DNA of 64,000 nucleotides from Thiemannella venezuelensis (GTDB taxonomy: Bacteria > Actinomycetota > Actinomycetes > Streptosporangiales > Streptosporangiaceae). Both the position numbers and the translations under genes were made by a program. The notes below the pieces were generated by a model. It was not told the origin of the DNA. It was given only the letters and a program-made list of their open reading frames with translations, and ran no database searches. Position 1 is the stretch's first letter, and every line of letters starts with the position of its first letter. This document shows, piece by piece, positions 41,846 to 51,300 of this stretch. The stretch spans positions 1-64,000 of the forward strand of contig NZ_JACHJJ010000017.1 of assembly GCF_014203605.1 (NCBI RefSeq), read 5' to 3'.

Positions 41846-41882
41846 AGTAATGGTTTACTGCGCAACGGGCGCGGTCTATCGT
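41846..41882 (+). promoter_or_regulatory. Promoter with overlapping inverted repeat for the aldehyde dehydrogenase
   Basis: TTTACT (41854-41859), a 17-bp spacer and TATCGT (41877-41882) form a promoter. The inverted repeat AGTAATGGTTTACT (41846-41859, five-bp arms) covers the -35, a typical repressor position. The TetR gene downstream of the dehydrogenase is the obvious candidate to bind it. Confidence 0.55.
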
Positions 41883-41972
41883 GGGCCGCACCGTGCCCGT
41901 CCGGTCCGCCGCGCCTCCCGGGGCGGAGGCGCCCCTCCCCGGGCATCCGCCACGCACGACAGGAGGCCCGTG

Positions 41973-43457
41973 ATGTCCACGGCGACCGAGCAGCGAACCT
42001 TCGACTCCCTCAACCCCGCCACCGGCGCCGTCGTCGGCACCCACCCGGTCCAGGACGCCGGGGCCGTGCGCGCCGCCGTGGCCGAGGCCGGATCCGCCGC
42101 GGAGTGGTGGGCCGGGCTGGGCTGGAGCGAGCGCAGGCGCCGGCTCCTGGACTACAAGGCGGTGATCACCCAGAACATCGCCAGGGTCGCCGGCGTGGTC
42201 CACGAGGAGACCGGCAAGCCGAAGGCCGACGCCACCCTGGAGGTGATCCTGGCCATCACCCACATCGACTGGGCGGCCCGCAACGCGCGCCGGGTCCTCG
42301 GTCCGCGCCGGATCTCCCCCGGGATGGTCGGCGCCAACCTGGCGGCGACGCTGGAGTACCTGCCGCTGGGCGTGGTCGGGGTGATCGGCCCGTGGAACTA
42401 CCCGGTCTTCACCCCGATGGGCTCGATCGCCTACGCGCTGGCGGCGGGCAACGCCGTGGTGTTCAAGCCGAGCGAGCTGACCCCCGGCGTGGGCGTGCTG
42501 CTGGCCGAGCTGTTCGCCGAGGCCGTGCCCGAGCGGCCCGTCTTCCGTACGGTGACCGGCCTGGGCGAGACGGGCGCCGCGCTCGCGGGGGACCCCGGGG
42601 TCAAGAAGATCGCGTTCACCGGCTCGACGGCCACCGCCAAGCGGGTGATGGCGGCCTGCGCGGAGAACCTGACGCCGCTGGTCGCCGAGTGCGGCGGGAA
42701 GGACGCGCTGATCGTGGACGCCGACGCGGACGTGGCCGCGGCGGCGGACGCCGCGCTGTGGGGCGCGATGTCCAACGCCGGGCAGACCTGCGTCGGCGTG
42801 GAGCGGGTCTACGTGGTCGACGCGGTCTACGACGCGTTCATGCGGGAGCTGACCGAGCGGGCCCGCACGCTCCGGGCGGGCGAGGACTACGGCCCGATCA
42901 CCATGCCCGCGCAGATCGACGTCATCCGGCGGCACATCGGCGAGGCCGTCGCGGGCGGGAAGGCGGTGCTCGGCGGACCGGAGTCGGTCCGCGAGCCGTA
43001 CGTCGACCCGGTGATCGTGGAGGACGTGCCGGAGGACTCCCCCGCGGTCCGCGAGGAGACGTTCGGCCCGACCGTGACGGTCCGGCGCGTCGCCGACGCG
43101 GAGGAGGCGCTGGAGAAGGCCAACGCCACCGCCTACGGCCTGGCCGGCACGATCTTCTCGGGGAACCGGCGGCGGGCCGTGGAGCTCGCCCGCCGGATGC
43201 GCAGCGGCATGACCGCGATCAACTCGGTCATCTCCTTCGCCTCCGTCCCCGCGCTCCCCTTCGGCGGCCTCGGCGACTCCGGGTTCGGCCGGATCCACGG
43301 CGCGGACGGGCTGCGCGAGTTCGCCCGGCCCAAGGCCGTCTCCCGCCAGCGCTTCGCGCTGCCCGGAATGAACCTCACCTCGTTCGCCCGAGGGCAAGCC
43401 GAGCTTGACCGCGTGGTCAAGCTTGTGACGTTCTTGCATGGCCGTCGGAAGCGATGA
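41973..43457 (+). CDS. Aldehyde dehydrogenase (succinic-semialdehyde dehydrogenase-like)
   Basis: A 494-residue NAD(P)-dependent aldehyde dehydrogenase. The conserved Asn142 is in GPWNYP, FTGSTATAKRV marks the cofactor loop, Glu239 is in VAECGGKD and the nucleophile is Cys273 in NAGQTCVGVERV. Substrate specificity cannot be set; overall it looks like the succinate-semialdehyde or fatty/aryl aldehyde group. AGGAGG lies six bases before the ATG. It is followed by a TetR gene on the same strand, so this is probably a regulated catabolic unit. Confidence 0.92.
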   Translation: MSTATEQRTFDSLNPATGAVVGTHPVQDAGAVRAAVAEAGSAAEWWAGLGWSERRRRLLDYKAVITQNIARVAGVVHEETGKPKADATLEVILAITHIDWAARNARRVLGPRRISPGMVGANLAATLEYLPLGVVGVIGPWNYPVFTPMGSIAYALAAGNAVVFKPSELTPGVGVLLAELFAEAVPERPVFRTVTGLGETGAALAGDPGVKKIAFTGSTATAKRVMAACAENLTPLVAECGGKDALIVDADADVAAAADAALWGAMSNAGQTCVGVERVYVVDAVYDAFMRELTERARTLRAGEDYGPITMPAQIDVIRRHIGEAVAGGKAVLGGPESVREPYVDPVIVEDVPEDSPAVREETFGPTVTVRRVADAEEALEKANATAYGLAGTIFSGNRRRAVELARRMRSGMTAINSVISFASVPALPFGGLGDSGFGRIHGADGLREFARPKAVSRQRFALPGMNLTSFARGQAELDRVVKLVTFLHGRRKR

Positions 43458-43580
43458 CGCCCTGACTCTTCCCCAAAAAGGATCTTGCACCCATAATGGT
43501 GGGTTCCGGTATCCAGGATCATGGGGTGGATGTGATAGAGCGTGAATTTGTCAAGCCCTCACCCGCAGCGAGGACTTGAC

Positions 43581-44186
43581 GTGGGTCGGCGTCTGTACAG
43601 AGGAATGTCAACAGAGGAGCGGATGGAGGAGCGCCGGGAGCGGCTGATCTCGGCCGCGTACAACCTCTATGCCAGGAACGGCTTCCCCGACACCACGATC
43701 GAGAAGCTGTGCGCCGCCGCGCGCATCTCCAACCGCGCCTTCTACGAGTGCTTCAGCGGCCGCGAGGAGCTGATGCAGGTGGTGTACGACCGCTGCGTCC
43801 GGGACAACCTCGTGGCGGTCTCCAGGGCCGTCGAGCAGGCCCCGAACACGCTGCTCGGGCGGATCGAGGCCGGCGTCGCCGCCTACATCGAGTTCGTCAC
43901 CGAGGATCCGCGCCGGGCCCGGATCCTGCACCTGGAGGTACGGCGGGCGGGCGACTGCCTCACCACCTCGCGGCAGGAGGCCGTGGCGGGCTTCACCCAG
44001 ATCATCGAGACCGGCCTCCTGCAGACGCCCGAGGCGGCCGACACCGATCCCCACCTGCTCGTGCTCGGCATGATCGGCGCGCTCCAGGAACTGCTCATCG
44101 AGTGGGTGCTGGCCGACCCCCCGCCCCCGCTCGACCGGTTGATCGGCACCGCCGTGCACATCTACCGGCGGTCGCTGACAGCCTGA
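43581..44186 (+). CDS. TetR family transcriptional regulator
   Basis: A 201-residue TetR protein whose N-terminus RLYRGMSTEERMEERRERLISAAYNLYARNG belongs to a recognisable actinomycete TetR group. The helix-turn-helix continues TTIEKLCAAARISNRAFYECFSGREEL, and the ligand domain lies after it. GTG 43581 has GAGGA about six bases upstream; a start at 43542 or ATG 43605 is possible. It probably represses the aldehyde dehydrogenase gene through the repeat at 41846. Confidence 0.88.
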   Translation: MGRRLYRGMSTEERMEERRERLISAAYNLYARNGFPDTTIEKLCAAARISNRAFYECFSGREELMQVVYDRCVRDNLVAVSRAVEQAPNTLLGRIEAGVAAYIEFVTEDPRRARILHLEVRRAGDCLTTSRQEAVAGFTQIIETGLLQTPEAADTDPHLLVLGMIGALQELLIEWVLADPPPPLDRLIGTAVHIYRRSLTA

Positions 44187-44294
44187 TGGGCGTGCTCCGG
44201 GGGGCGGGACCCCGCCGGGCGTCCGGGACGGAGCCGCCCCCTCCCGGCGGCGGCCGGTGCCCGGCCGGACCCGCGTCCCGGGCCGGGAAGGGGG

Positions 44295-44888
44295 TCAGAT
44301 CCACCCCTTCTCCTGCGCCACGCGGATCGCGGTGATCCGGTTGCCCGCCCCCAGCTTGGTGATCGCGCTGGACAGGTAGTTGCGGACGGTGCCCTCGGTG
44401 AGGTGGAGCGAGGCCGCGATCTCTCCCACCGGGGCGCCCCGCGCGGCCAGGGCCAGCGCGTCCCGCTCCCGGTCGGTCAGCGGGCTCTCCCCCGCCATCA
44501 TCGCCGAGGCCGCCATCTCCGGATCGAGGTAGCGCCCGCCGGAGTGGACCCTGCGGATCGCCGTGGCCAGCTCGTCGGAGGAGGCGTCCTTGGGCACGAA
44601 GCCGCGGACCCCGGCCGCCAGCGCCCGCCGCAGGTAGCCGGGACGGCCGAAGCTGGTCAGCATCAGCACGGCGTGCCCGGGCAGGGTCTCCGCGACGCTC
44701 AGTCCGTCCATCCCCGGCATCTCGATGTCCAGCACGACCACGTCGGGCGCGTTGTCCCGTACGGCCTGCCCCACCAGGTCCCCCCTGGCCACCTGGGCCA
44801 CGACCTCGATGTCCGGCTCCAGCCCGAGCAGCGTGGCGATCGCCTCCCGGATCAGGTGCTCGTCGTCGGCCAGCAGCACCCGGATCAC
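44295..44888 (-). CDS. DesR/NarL-type response regulator, exporter module B
   Basis: A 197-residue regulator. The receiver domain has D8/D9, phosphorylated D54 (VVLDIEMPGMDG) and the conserved Lys in GFVPKDAS. The LuxR helix-turn-helix is LTDRERDALALAARGAPVGEIAASL with GTVRNYLSSAITKL. It is the last gene of the minus-strand set ATPase-permease-kinase-regulator, 40 bp after its kinase. Confidence 0.94.
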   Translation of the reverse strand: MIRVLLADDEHLIREAIATLLGLEPDIEVVAQVARGDLVGQAVRDNAPDVVVLDIEMPGMDGLSVAETLPGHAVLMLTSFGRPGYLRRALAAGVRGFVPKDASSDELATAIRRVHSGGRYLDPEMAASAMMAGESPLTDRERDALALAARGAPVGEIAASLHLTEGTVRNYLSSAITKLGAGNRITAIRVAQEKGWI

Positions 44889-44928
44889 CGGACCTCCTCC
44901 GGCACCGCCGCTGCCCGCCTCGCCCGGA

Positions 44929-46176
44929 TCATCGTGCTCCCTCCAGCGGGACCGTCGCCCGCAGTCTGAACTCCCCGGAGCGGTCCGCCCCGGCCGTGAC
45001 CGACCCGCCCGAGGCGGCCACCCGCTCGGCCAGCCCGGTCAGGCCGGTGCCGCCCCGGCCGTCCACTCCCGTCACCCCGTCGTTGACCATCTCCAGCACC
45101 GCCGCCCCGGCCTGCAGGGCGATGGAGATCCTGCAGCGCGTCGCCGCGCTGTGCCGCAGCACGTTGGTGGTGCCCTCGCGGACCACCCAGGCCAGCAGCG
45201 TGGCCAGTTCCTCGGGGATCTCCTCCGGCGGGGTCCGGAGCACGCAGCGGATCCCGCCCGCCTCCAGCACCGCCGCCATGCTGCGCAGCTCGGCGCCGAG
45301 ATCGACCGTACGGTAGCCGCGCACCGCCGTGCGGATCTCCTTCAGCGCCTCCCTGGCCAGCCCGCGGACCTCGTCCATCTCCGCGGCGGCCCGCTCCGCG
45401 TCGGCCCCGGCGAGCTTGACGGCCACCTCGCTCTTGACCGCGATCGCCGAGAGGCTGTGCCCGACGAGGTCGTGCAGGTCCCGGGCGAAGCGCAGCCGCT
45501 CCTCGGTCACCGCCAGCCTGGCCTTGGCCTCCTTGCCGGCCTCCGCCGCCCGGACCACCTCCCAGAACCAGAGCTGGAACCGGTTCGCCCACGGGAGCGC
45601 CAGGGACACCCCGATGTAGCCGCCGACCGCCGCGCCGAACTCCTCCTGGTCCGTGTAGATCGCCAGAGCCTCCGGAGAGTCCGGGGCGCCCGGCCAGAGC
45701 AGGTACAGCCCGGCCGCGGTCGCGCCGAAGGTCGCGAGGAGGGTGCCGGGCCGGCTCAGCAGCAGCGCCGCACCCGTCGCCCAGGCCGTGGCGGCCATCC
45801 CCCAGGACCACAGGTGCCCGTCCTGGGTCGCCAGCACCACCAGCGCGATCGCACCCGAGGCGACGACCTCCCGGTTGGCGGGGGTACCGTCCATCGCGGC
45901 CCTGACCATGCGGACCTGGAGCAGGCTGAACAGGACCAGCACCACGACTCCCAGGACCATGACGGGAACCGGCCGGTCCATCGCGGTGGCCCGGGAGAGC
46001 CAGCCGAGGGAGCCGACCCACGGCAGGAAGGCACCGATGCTCAGCATCCAGAAGGTCAGCCGGCGCAGCCGCTCGACCTGGGAGCGGTTCCTCCGGCGCA
46101 GCGGCAGGCGGGGAACGGACGGAGGGACGAGGCGCCGGATGCGCCCCGCCCCCTTTCTGTCAGTATTCGTCGGCAT
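44929..46176 (-). CDS. DesK-type sensor histidine kinase, exporter module B
   Basis: A 415-residue kinase with a basic N-terminus, about six membrane segments (40-200), then HisKA_3 with H235 in FARDLHDLVGHSLSAIAVKSEVA, and an ATPase domain ending in GLTGLAERVAASGGSV. The N-box is VVREGTTNVLRHSAA. DesK relatives sense membrane state or lipid-active drugs. It starts 11 bases after the upstream permease gene, so the exporter and sensor are co-expressed. Confidence 0.94.
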   Translation of the reverse strand: MPTNTDRKGAGRIRRLVPPSVPRLPLRRRNRSQVERLRRLTFWMLSIGAFLPWVGSLGWLSRATAMDRPVPVMVLGVVVLVLFSLLQVRMVRAAMDGTPANREVVASGAIALVVLATQDGHLWSWGMAATAWATGAALLLSRPGTLLATFGATAAGLYLLWPGAPDSPEALAIYTDQEEFGAAVGGYIGVSLALPWANRFQLWFWEVVRAAEAGKEAKARLAVTEERLRFARDLHDLVGHSLSAIAVKSEVAVKLAGADAERAAAEMDEVRGLAREALKEIRTAVRGYRTVDLGAELRSMAAVLEAGGIRCVLRTPPEEIPEELATLLAWVVREGTTNVLRHSAATRCRISIALQAGAAVLEMVNDGVTGVDGRGGTGLTGLAERVAASGGSVTAGADRSGEFRLRATVPLEGAR

Positions 46177-46187
46177 CGGCGTTCACG

Positions 46188-46982
46188 TTAGCCGTGCCGG
46201 GGCTCCCACCGGAACAGCCACCTGGCCAGCAGCCCGCCGATCACGATCCAGACGAGCAGGATCCCGATCGAGGGCAGCGCGGCCACCCACTGCCCGACCA
46301 TGCTCAGCTTCTCGCCGCCGCTGGTGAAGTGGTCCGCACCGAGGAAGCCGGTGCGCATCATCTCCACGATCGGGGTGACCGGGAGCAGGCCCGTGACCAC
46401 GGCCAGCGGGCCGGGCAGCACGTCGGCGGGGAAGGCGACCGGCGCGGCGACCATCATGACCAGCAGCACCGGCAGCACCGTGATCTGCGCCATCTCGGCG
46501 TTCGGCGTCATACCGGAGAAGGCTGCCGCGATCAGGCCGAACACGGCGACCCCCAGAGCGGCGGCGAGCACCATCATCGGCACGTTGGCCGGCAGGATGC
46601 CCTCGAAGCGGTAGACCCAGATCCCCAGCAGAACCACCTGGAAGAGGAAGAGCACCAGGGCGCTGAGCCCGCTTCCCGCCATGACCGCCGCCGCCGACGG
46701 CTGGCCCCCGCGCAGCCGCTTGAGCACCAGTTCCTCGCGGCGGGACGTGAAGGCGTTGACCAGGTTGATGAAGACCGCGAACGCCAGCATCAGCCCGGGA
46801 ACGCCGGTCAGGACGAACACCTCGCCGCTCACCCCGGCGGTCTCCCCCACCGGGAACGTGCTGTAGAGCGCGGCGATCAGGATCGGCATCAGCATCACGT
46901 TGAACAGCACGGTGGTGTTCCTGCCGACCAGGGTCAGGTCGATCCGCGCCAGCCGTACGGCGTGCAGAACATCGGTCTTCAT
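46188..46982 (-). CDS. ABC-2 type permease, exporter module B
   Basis: A 264-residue permease with six helices (for example VVLLGIWVYRF and VPMMVLAAALGVAVFGLIAAAF), starting MKTDVLHAVRLARIDLTLVGRN. The cytoplasmic block FTSRREELVLKRLRGGQ is typical of drug-exporter permeases. ATG 46982 has GAGGAG nine bases upstream, and an adjacent GTG at 46985 is an alternative. It pairs with the ATPase gene 140 bp upstream. Confidence 0.92.
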   Translation of the reverse strand: MKTDVLHAVRLARIDLTLVGRNTTVLFNVMLMPILIAALYSTFPVGETAGVSGEVFVLTGVPGLMLAFAVFINLVNAFTSRREELVLKRLRGGQPSAAAVMAGSGLSALVLFLFQVVLLGIWVYRFEGILPANVPMMVLAAALGVAVFGLIAAAFSGMTPNAEMAQITVLPVLLVMMVAAPVAFPADVLPGPLAVVTGLLPVTPIVEMMRTGFLGADHFTSGGEKLSMVGQWVAALPSIGILLVWIVIGGLLARWLFRWEPRHG

Positions 46983-47038
46983 CACTCACCACTCCTCGTC
47001 CGCAGGGCGGGCCGCCCGCCTGCGCGCCTCACTCCGCC

Positions 47039-47083
47039 TGCCATGCCGGCGTCTGCCGTGCCGATGTCTGCCGTGCCGGCGCC
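47039..47083. repeat. Three 15-bp tandem repeats between exporter module B ATPase and permease
   Basis: TGCCATGCCGGCGTC, TGCCGTGCCGATGTC and TGCCGTGCCGGCGCC follow one another directly (47039-47053, 47054-47068, 47069-47083). They lie in the 143-bp gap inside the operon, which holds no gene. Confidence 0.7.
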
Positions 47084-47125
47084 TTCCAGGGCGCCCGCCG
47101 GATCGGTTCCGTCGCGCTTCACGCC

Positions 47126-48187
47126 TCAGACCTCTCCCACGATCCGCATGAAGACGTCCTCCAGGGTGCCCCGGCGCACGGCGAGCCGCCCCAGGGTCTC
47201 GCCGTGCGCGTCGGCCCAGGCCAGCAGGGGCCGGAGCGCGGCGTGCGCGCGGGTCCCGGTGTCGGAGCCGGTCAGCGTGTAGCCGACCTCCGTGCCGCCG
47301 CCGGCGTAGGTCAGCACCGGGGTGACGCCGTCCAGCGCGGGCAGGTCACCGAAGGTCCAGGAGGTGCCGGGGAGCCGGAAGGTGATCATGTCGCCGGAGG
47401 TGGCCACCACCTCGTCGACCGTGCCGTGGGTGTGGATGCGGCCCTCGTGCATGATGGCCAGGCGGTCGGCCAGGCGCTCGGCCTCCTCCAGGTAGTGCGT
47501 GGTGAGCAGCACGGTGGTGCCCGCGTCCCGCAGTCCCTCCACAACCTTCCACGTCGTACGGCGCGCCTCGGGGTCCATCCCGGTGGTCGGCTCGTCCAGG
47601 AAGAGCACCTCGGGGCCGGAGAGCACCGCGAGCGCGAGGTCGAGCCGGCGCTTCTGGCCGCCGGAGAGCTGCTTGACCTTGACGCGGGCCTTCTTCTCCA
47701 GGCCCACCAGCTCCAGCGCGCCCATGGTCACGCGGTCCACCCGGCGGATCCGGGTGCCCATGAGGGTGAACCCGCCCGGCAGCTCGGTGCTGCCGGACAG
47801 GGTGACCGGGCGGCCGGCGTCCTGGCTCAGGCCCTTCCACAGGTCCACGGTCTCGGCCACGGTGAGGTCGCCGAGGAAGCCGCCCTCCTGGAGCATGATG
47901 CCCACGCGGGGGCGCAGCTCGCGGTGCTGCCGGATCGGGTCGAGGCCGAGGACCCGGACGGTGCCGTCGGTGGCGGGCGTGTAGCCCTCCAGGACCTCCA
48001 TCGTGGTCGTCTTCCCGGCCCCGTTGGTGCCCAGCAGGGCGAAGACCTCTCCCCGGGGGACGGCGAAGGAGATGCCGCGCACGGCCTCGAAGTCGCCGTA
48101 CTTCTGCCGGAGCGCGCCGACCTCGATCACGTTCTCCGGGCCGGCGAGCCCGGTGCCGGTCGCGTCCGCAAGCTGTGGTGTGCTCAT
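47126..48187 (-). CDS. ABC transporter ATPase (DrrA-like), exporter module B
   Basis: A 353-residue ATPase with Walker A GTNGAGKTTT (about 59-68), signature LSGGQKRRLDLALAV, Walker B VLFLDEPTTGMDP and the H-loop LTTHYLEEAERLADR. A longer C-terminal part of about 90 residues distinguishes it from module A. ATG 48187 is chosen because CATGAT lies seven bases upstream, as in other leaderless genes here; ATG 48199 would lie on that hexamer. It heads the module B operon. Confidence 0.94.
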   Translation of the reverse strand: MSTPQLADATGTGLAGPENVIEVGALRQKYGDFEAVRGISFAVPRGEVFALLGTNGAGKTTTMEVLEGYTPATDGTVRVLGLDPIRQHRELRPRVGIMLQEGGFLGDLTVAETVDLWKGLSQDAGRPVTLSGSTELPGGFTLMGTRIRRVDRVTMGALELVGLEKKARVKVKQLSGGQKRRLDLALAVLSGPEVLFLDEPTTGMDPEARRTTWKVVEGLRDAGTTVLLTTHYLEEAERLADRLAIMHEGRIHTHGTVDEVVATSGDMITFRLPGTSWTFGDLPALDGVTPVLTYAGGGTEVGYTLTGSDTGTRAHAALRPLLAWADAHGETLGRLAVRRGTLEDVFMRIVGEV

Positions 48188-48224
48188 GTGAGAAATCATG
48201 ATCCATCGGCCTACCGGCAGGTAG
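48188..48224 (-). promoter_or_regulatory. Leaderless -10 (CATGAT) and inverted repeat upstream of exporter module B
   Basis: CATGAT (48195-48200, minus strand) is seven bases before the ATG at 48187. At 48211-48224 the repeat CTACCGGCAGGTAG (five-bp arms) lies where the -35 would be, and no good -35 is present. A regulator binding there, possibly the module's own response regulator, would make sense. Confidence 0.45.
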
Positions 48225-48390
48225 TCGCCGATATCACCGGAGAAATATGGATCTCGCAGGTGATCGGAATGACAAATGTCATACCGGACGGCCGGGCCCG
48301 GGACGGCGCCCCGGACCCGGCCGCCCCGGGGTCACGCGGGGGACGGCGCCGGTGGACCTCCCGGCCGCGCCGGGCCGGAGGAGGACCGGA

Positions 48391-51300
48391 TCACGGCCGG
48401 GGAGGCAGCGCCGGGCGGCGGCGGGAGGGACGCGCCGCGGCGTCGGGCGGGCTCGCCGCGGGGCGCTCCGCCAGGGCGGCCAGCGCCAGCCGCACCGCCT
48501 CCTCGATCTGCGGGTCCCGCCCGGCGGCCCAGTCGTCCGGGGTGATGTCCACCTCGACGTCCGGGTCGACGCCGTAGTTCTCCACGCCCCAGCCGAGCCC
48601 CTCGAACCAGAACGAGTACCTCGGCACGGTGACGGCCGTCCCGTCCGCCAGGCGGTGGTCCTCCTCGATGCCGATGACCCCGCCCCAGGTGCGGGTGCCG
48701 ACCACCGGGCCGAGCTTGTGGATCTTGAAGGCGGCGGTGACGATGTCGCCGTCCGACCCGGCGTTGTAGTCGGTGACCGCGACGAGCGGACCGCGCGGGG
48801 CGTCCTCGGGGTAGGTGATCGGAGCCAGGCCCCGGGGCAGGTCCCAGCCGATGACCCGGCGCAGCAGCTTCTCGATGACCAGCTCGGAGGTGTGGCCGCC
48901 GCGGTTGCCCCGCACGTCCACGACGAGCCCCTCGAAGGTCATCTCCCGGCGCAGGTCGCGGTGGAACTGCGCCCAGCCCTCGGCCACCATGTCCGGGATG
49001 TGCAGGTAGCCCAGGCGCCCGTCGCTCAGCTCGCGGACGTGCGCCCGGCGGGCCGCCACCCAGTCCTGGTACCGCAGCCGCCGGTCGTCGCGGAGCGGCG
49101 TGACGACCACCCGGCGCCCGCCCTCAAGGGTCAGTTCGACCGGCTTGTCCGCGGCGCCGACCAGCAGCCGCGCGGGCCCCTCCGGGGGGACCGGGCGGCC
49201 GTCGACCGCCAGCAGCGCCTCCCCCGGCCGGACCGCCGCGCCGGGCGCGGCCAGCGGGGAGCGGGCGTGCACGTCCGACGACTCGCCGGGCAGCACCCGG
49301 TCCACCTGCCAGCGGCCCTCGCCGTTCCTGGACAGGTCCGCGCCGAGCAGCCCGACCGCGTCGGAGGCGGGGGGACCCCACGGCGCGGGGATGACGTAGG
49401 CGTGCGAGCTGCCGAGCTCACCGACGACCTCCCAGAGCAGGTCCGCGAAGTCGTCGCCGGTGGCGACCCGGTCCACCAGCGGCCGGTACTCCGCCAGCAC
49501 GGCGTCCCACTCGACGTCCGCCAGGTCCTCCACCCAGAAGTCGGCCCGCACCCGGCGGCCCATCTGCGCGTAGGCGTGCCGCCGGTAGGCCGCGGGATCG
49601 GCGGTGATCCGGATCCGCGACAGGTCCACGGTCACGTCGTCGCCGCCGTTCTTGCCGGTGGCGGAGCGGACCGTGAGCGCGCCCTTGTCGCTGACGACGA
49701 GCCGGGTCCCGTCGCCGCTCACCCGGTACCAGTCGAGCGCGCCGACCAGTTCCTCGCAGGTGCGCTTGGCCAGGTCGTAGCGGTCCAGCGCGGGCCTGGG
49801 CGGCTCGCCGCCGAGCTCGCCCCGGTCCTCGCCGAGCTCCCCGGCCAGCGGCTCGCGCAGCCAGACGAACCCGCCCTTGACCGCGCGCAGCGTCGAGTAG
49901 CGGCCCTCGGGCACCGGCACCTGCACCACGCGGGAGGCGATCCCCTCCACGTCCACGGTGAGCGCGGGCTCGCTCTTCTTCCCGCCGCCGTCCCCGCCGT
50001 CCCCCCCGTCCCCGTCCCCGCCGCCGTCCTGCTCGGCCGCGGGCCGCCCGTCGGGGCTGGGGGCGAAGGGAGAGGGGGTGGCCGCGGCCAGCGGGACCAG
50101 GTAGGGGCGGTAGCCGTACGGGAAGGACATGTCGAAGGAGTGCGCGTCGTAGACCGGGTCGAACCCGCGGCGCGACAGGAACGCCAGGTGGCCGCCGGTG
50201 AAGGCGGGCGAGACGTCCACGAAGCGGCCGTCGGTCACGTCGTGGACCACCCGGTCGGCCACCCGGGCCAGCCGGATCCGGCGCAGCGGCGTCGCCTCCG
50301 GATGCGACCAGGCCAGCCAGGCGGAGTCCGGGGACCAGGCCATGTCACCGATCTGGCCGTTCGCGGCGGTCAGTTCGACGACTTCGCCGGAGGCCACGTC
50401 CACCAGGAGCAGTCTGCCGTCCCTGGCCGCCACCGCGACCGTGCTCCCGTCGGGCGCGACGGCCAGGTCCCCGACCTCGCCCAGTCTCCCCGCGGCGATC
50501 CTGCGGGTCTCCCCGCCCCCTGCCGGGCCGATCTCCAGGCCCTCCTCCCGCCCGTCGTCGACGACCCACACCACCTGGTCCGCGCCGAGCATGCGGGGCT
50601 TGCCCGCGGCGAGCCCGGAGCTGAGCTGCCGCGCCGGGCCGTCCCGGTGGGTGAGCCAGTGCACGGTTCCCTTGACCTCCACCGCGCTGGCCCGCCCGGT
50701 CGCGTCCACGGCCAGGTCGTGCAGGTTGCGGCCGGCGTTGACCTGCCGCGGCTGCCTGCCCCGGACCGGGGAGCCGAGCCGGACGTCGAGCTTCCGGGCT
50801 TCGGCGTCCAGGCCGTCGAGGAGGTAGAGGTCGCCGGCGCTCTGGTAGACGATCCGGGTGCCGTCGGTGGTGGCGTGCCGGACGTAGAAGGCGTCGTGGT
50901 CGGTGTGGCGGCGCAGTCCGGTCCCGTCGAGCCCGGTGGAGTAGAGGTTCCCGACGCCCTCGTGGTCGGAGAGGAAGACCAGGCGCCCGCCGACGATCAT
51001 CGGGCTGGCGAGGTGGCCGTTCAGCCCGGCCGCCAGCCGGGTGAAGTCACCGCCCGCGCGGCCGACCCACAGGCGGCCCGCCGTACCGCCCCGGTAGCGT
51101 TTCCAGGTCCCCGGATCGCGGGCGAGGGAGGCGGTGAGCAGCGCCACCGTGCCCCCCGGGCCTTCCGTGCCCCCCGGGCCTTCCGTGCCCCCCGGGCCTT
51201 CCTGGGCGTCCGGCTCTCCGGTGACCGCCAGGTCGGTGACGGGACCGTACGGCAGCCGCTCGGCGTGCGCGCCGTCCAGCGCGTAGGCGAAGGTCATGGA

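Noticed and set aside
34017-48224. Horizontally acquired genomic island
   Set aside because: GC content and codon use of the three exporter loci look the same as in their neighbours, there is no integrase, tRNA or direct repeat at the edges, and core gene nucS lies within.
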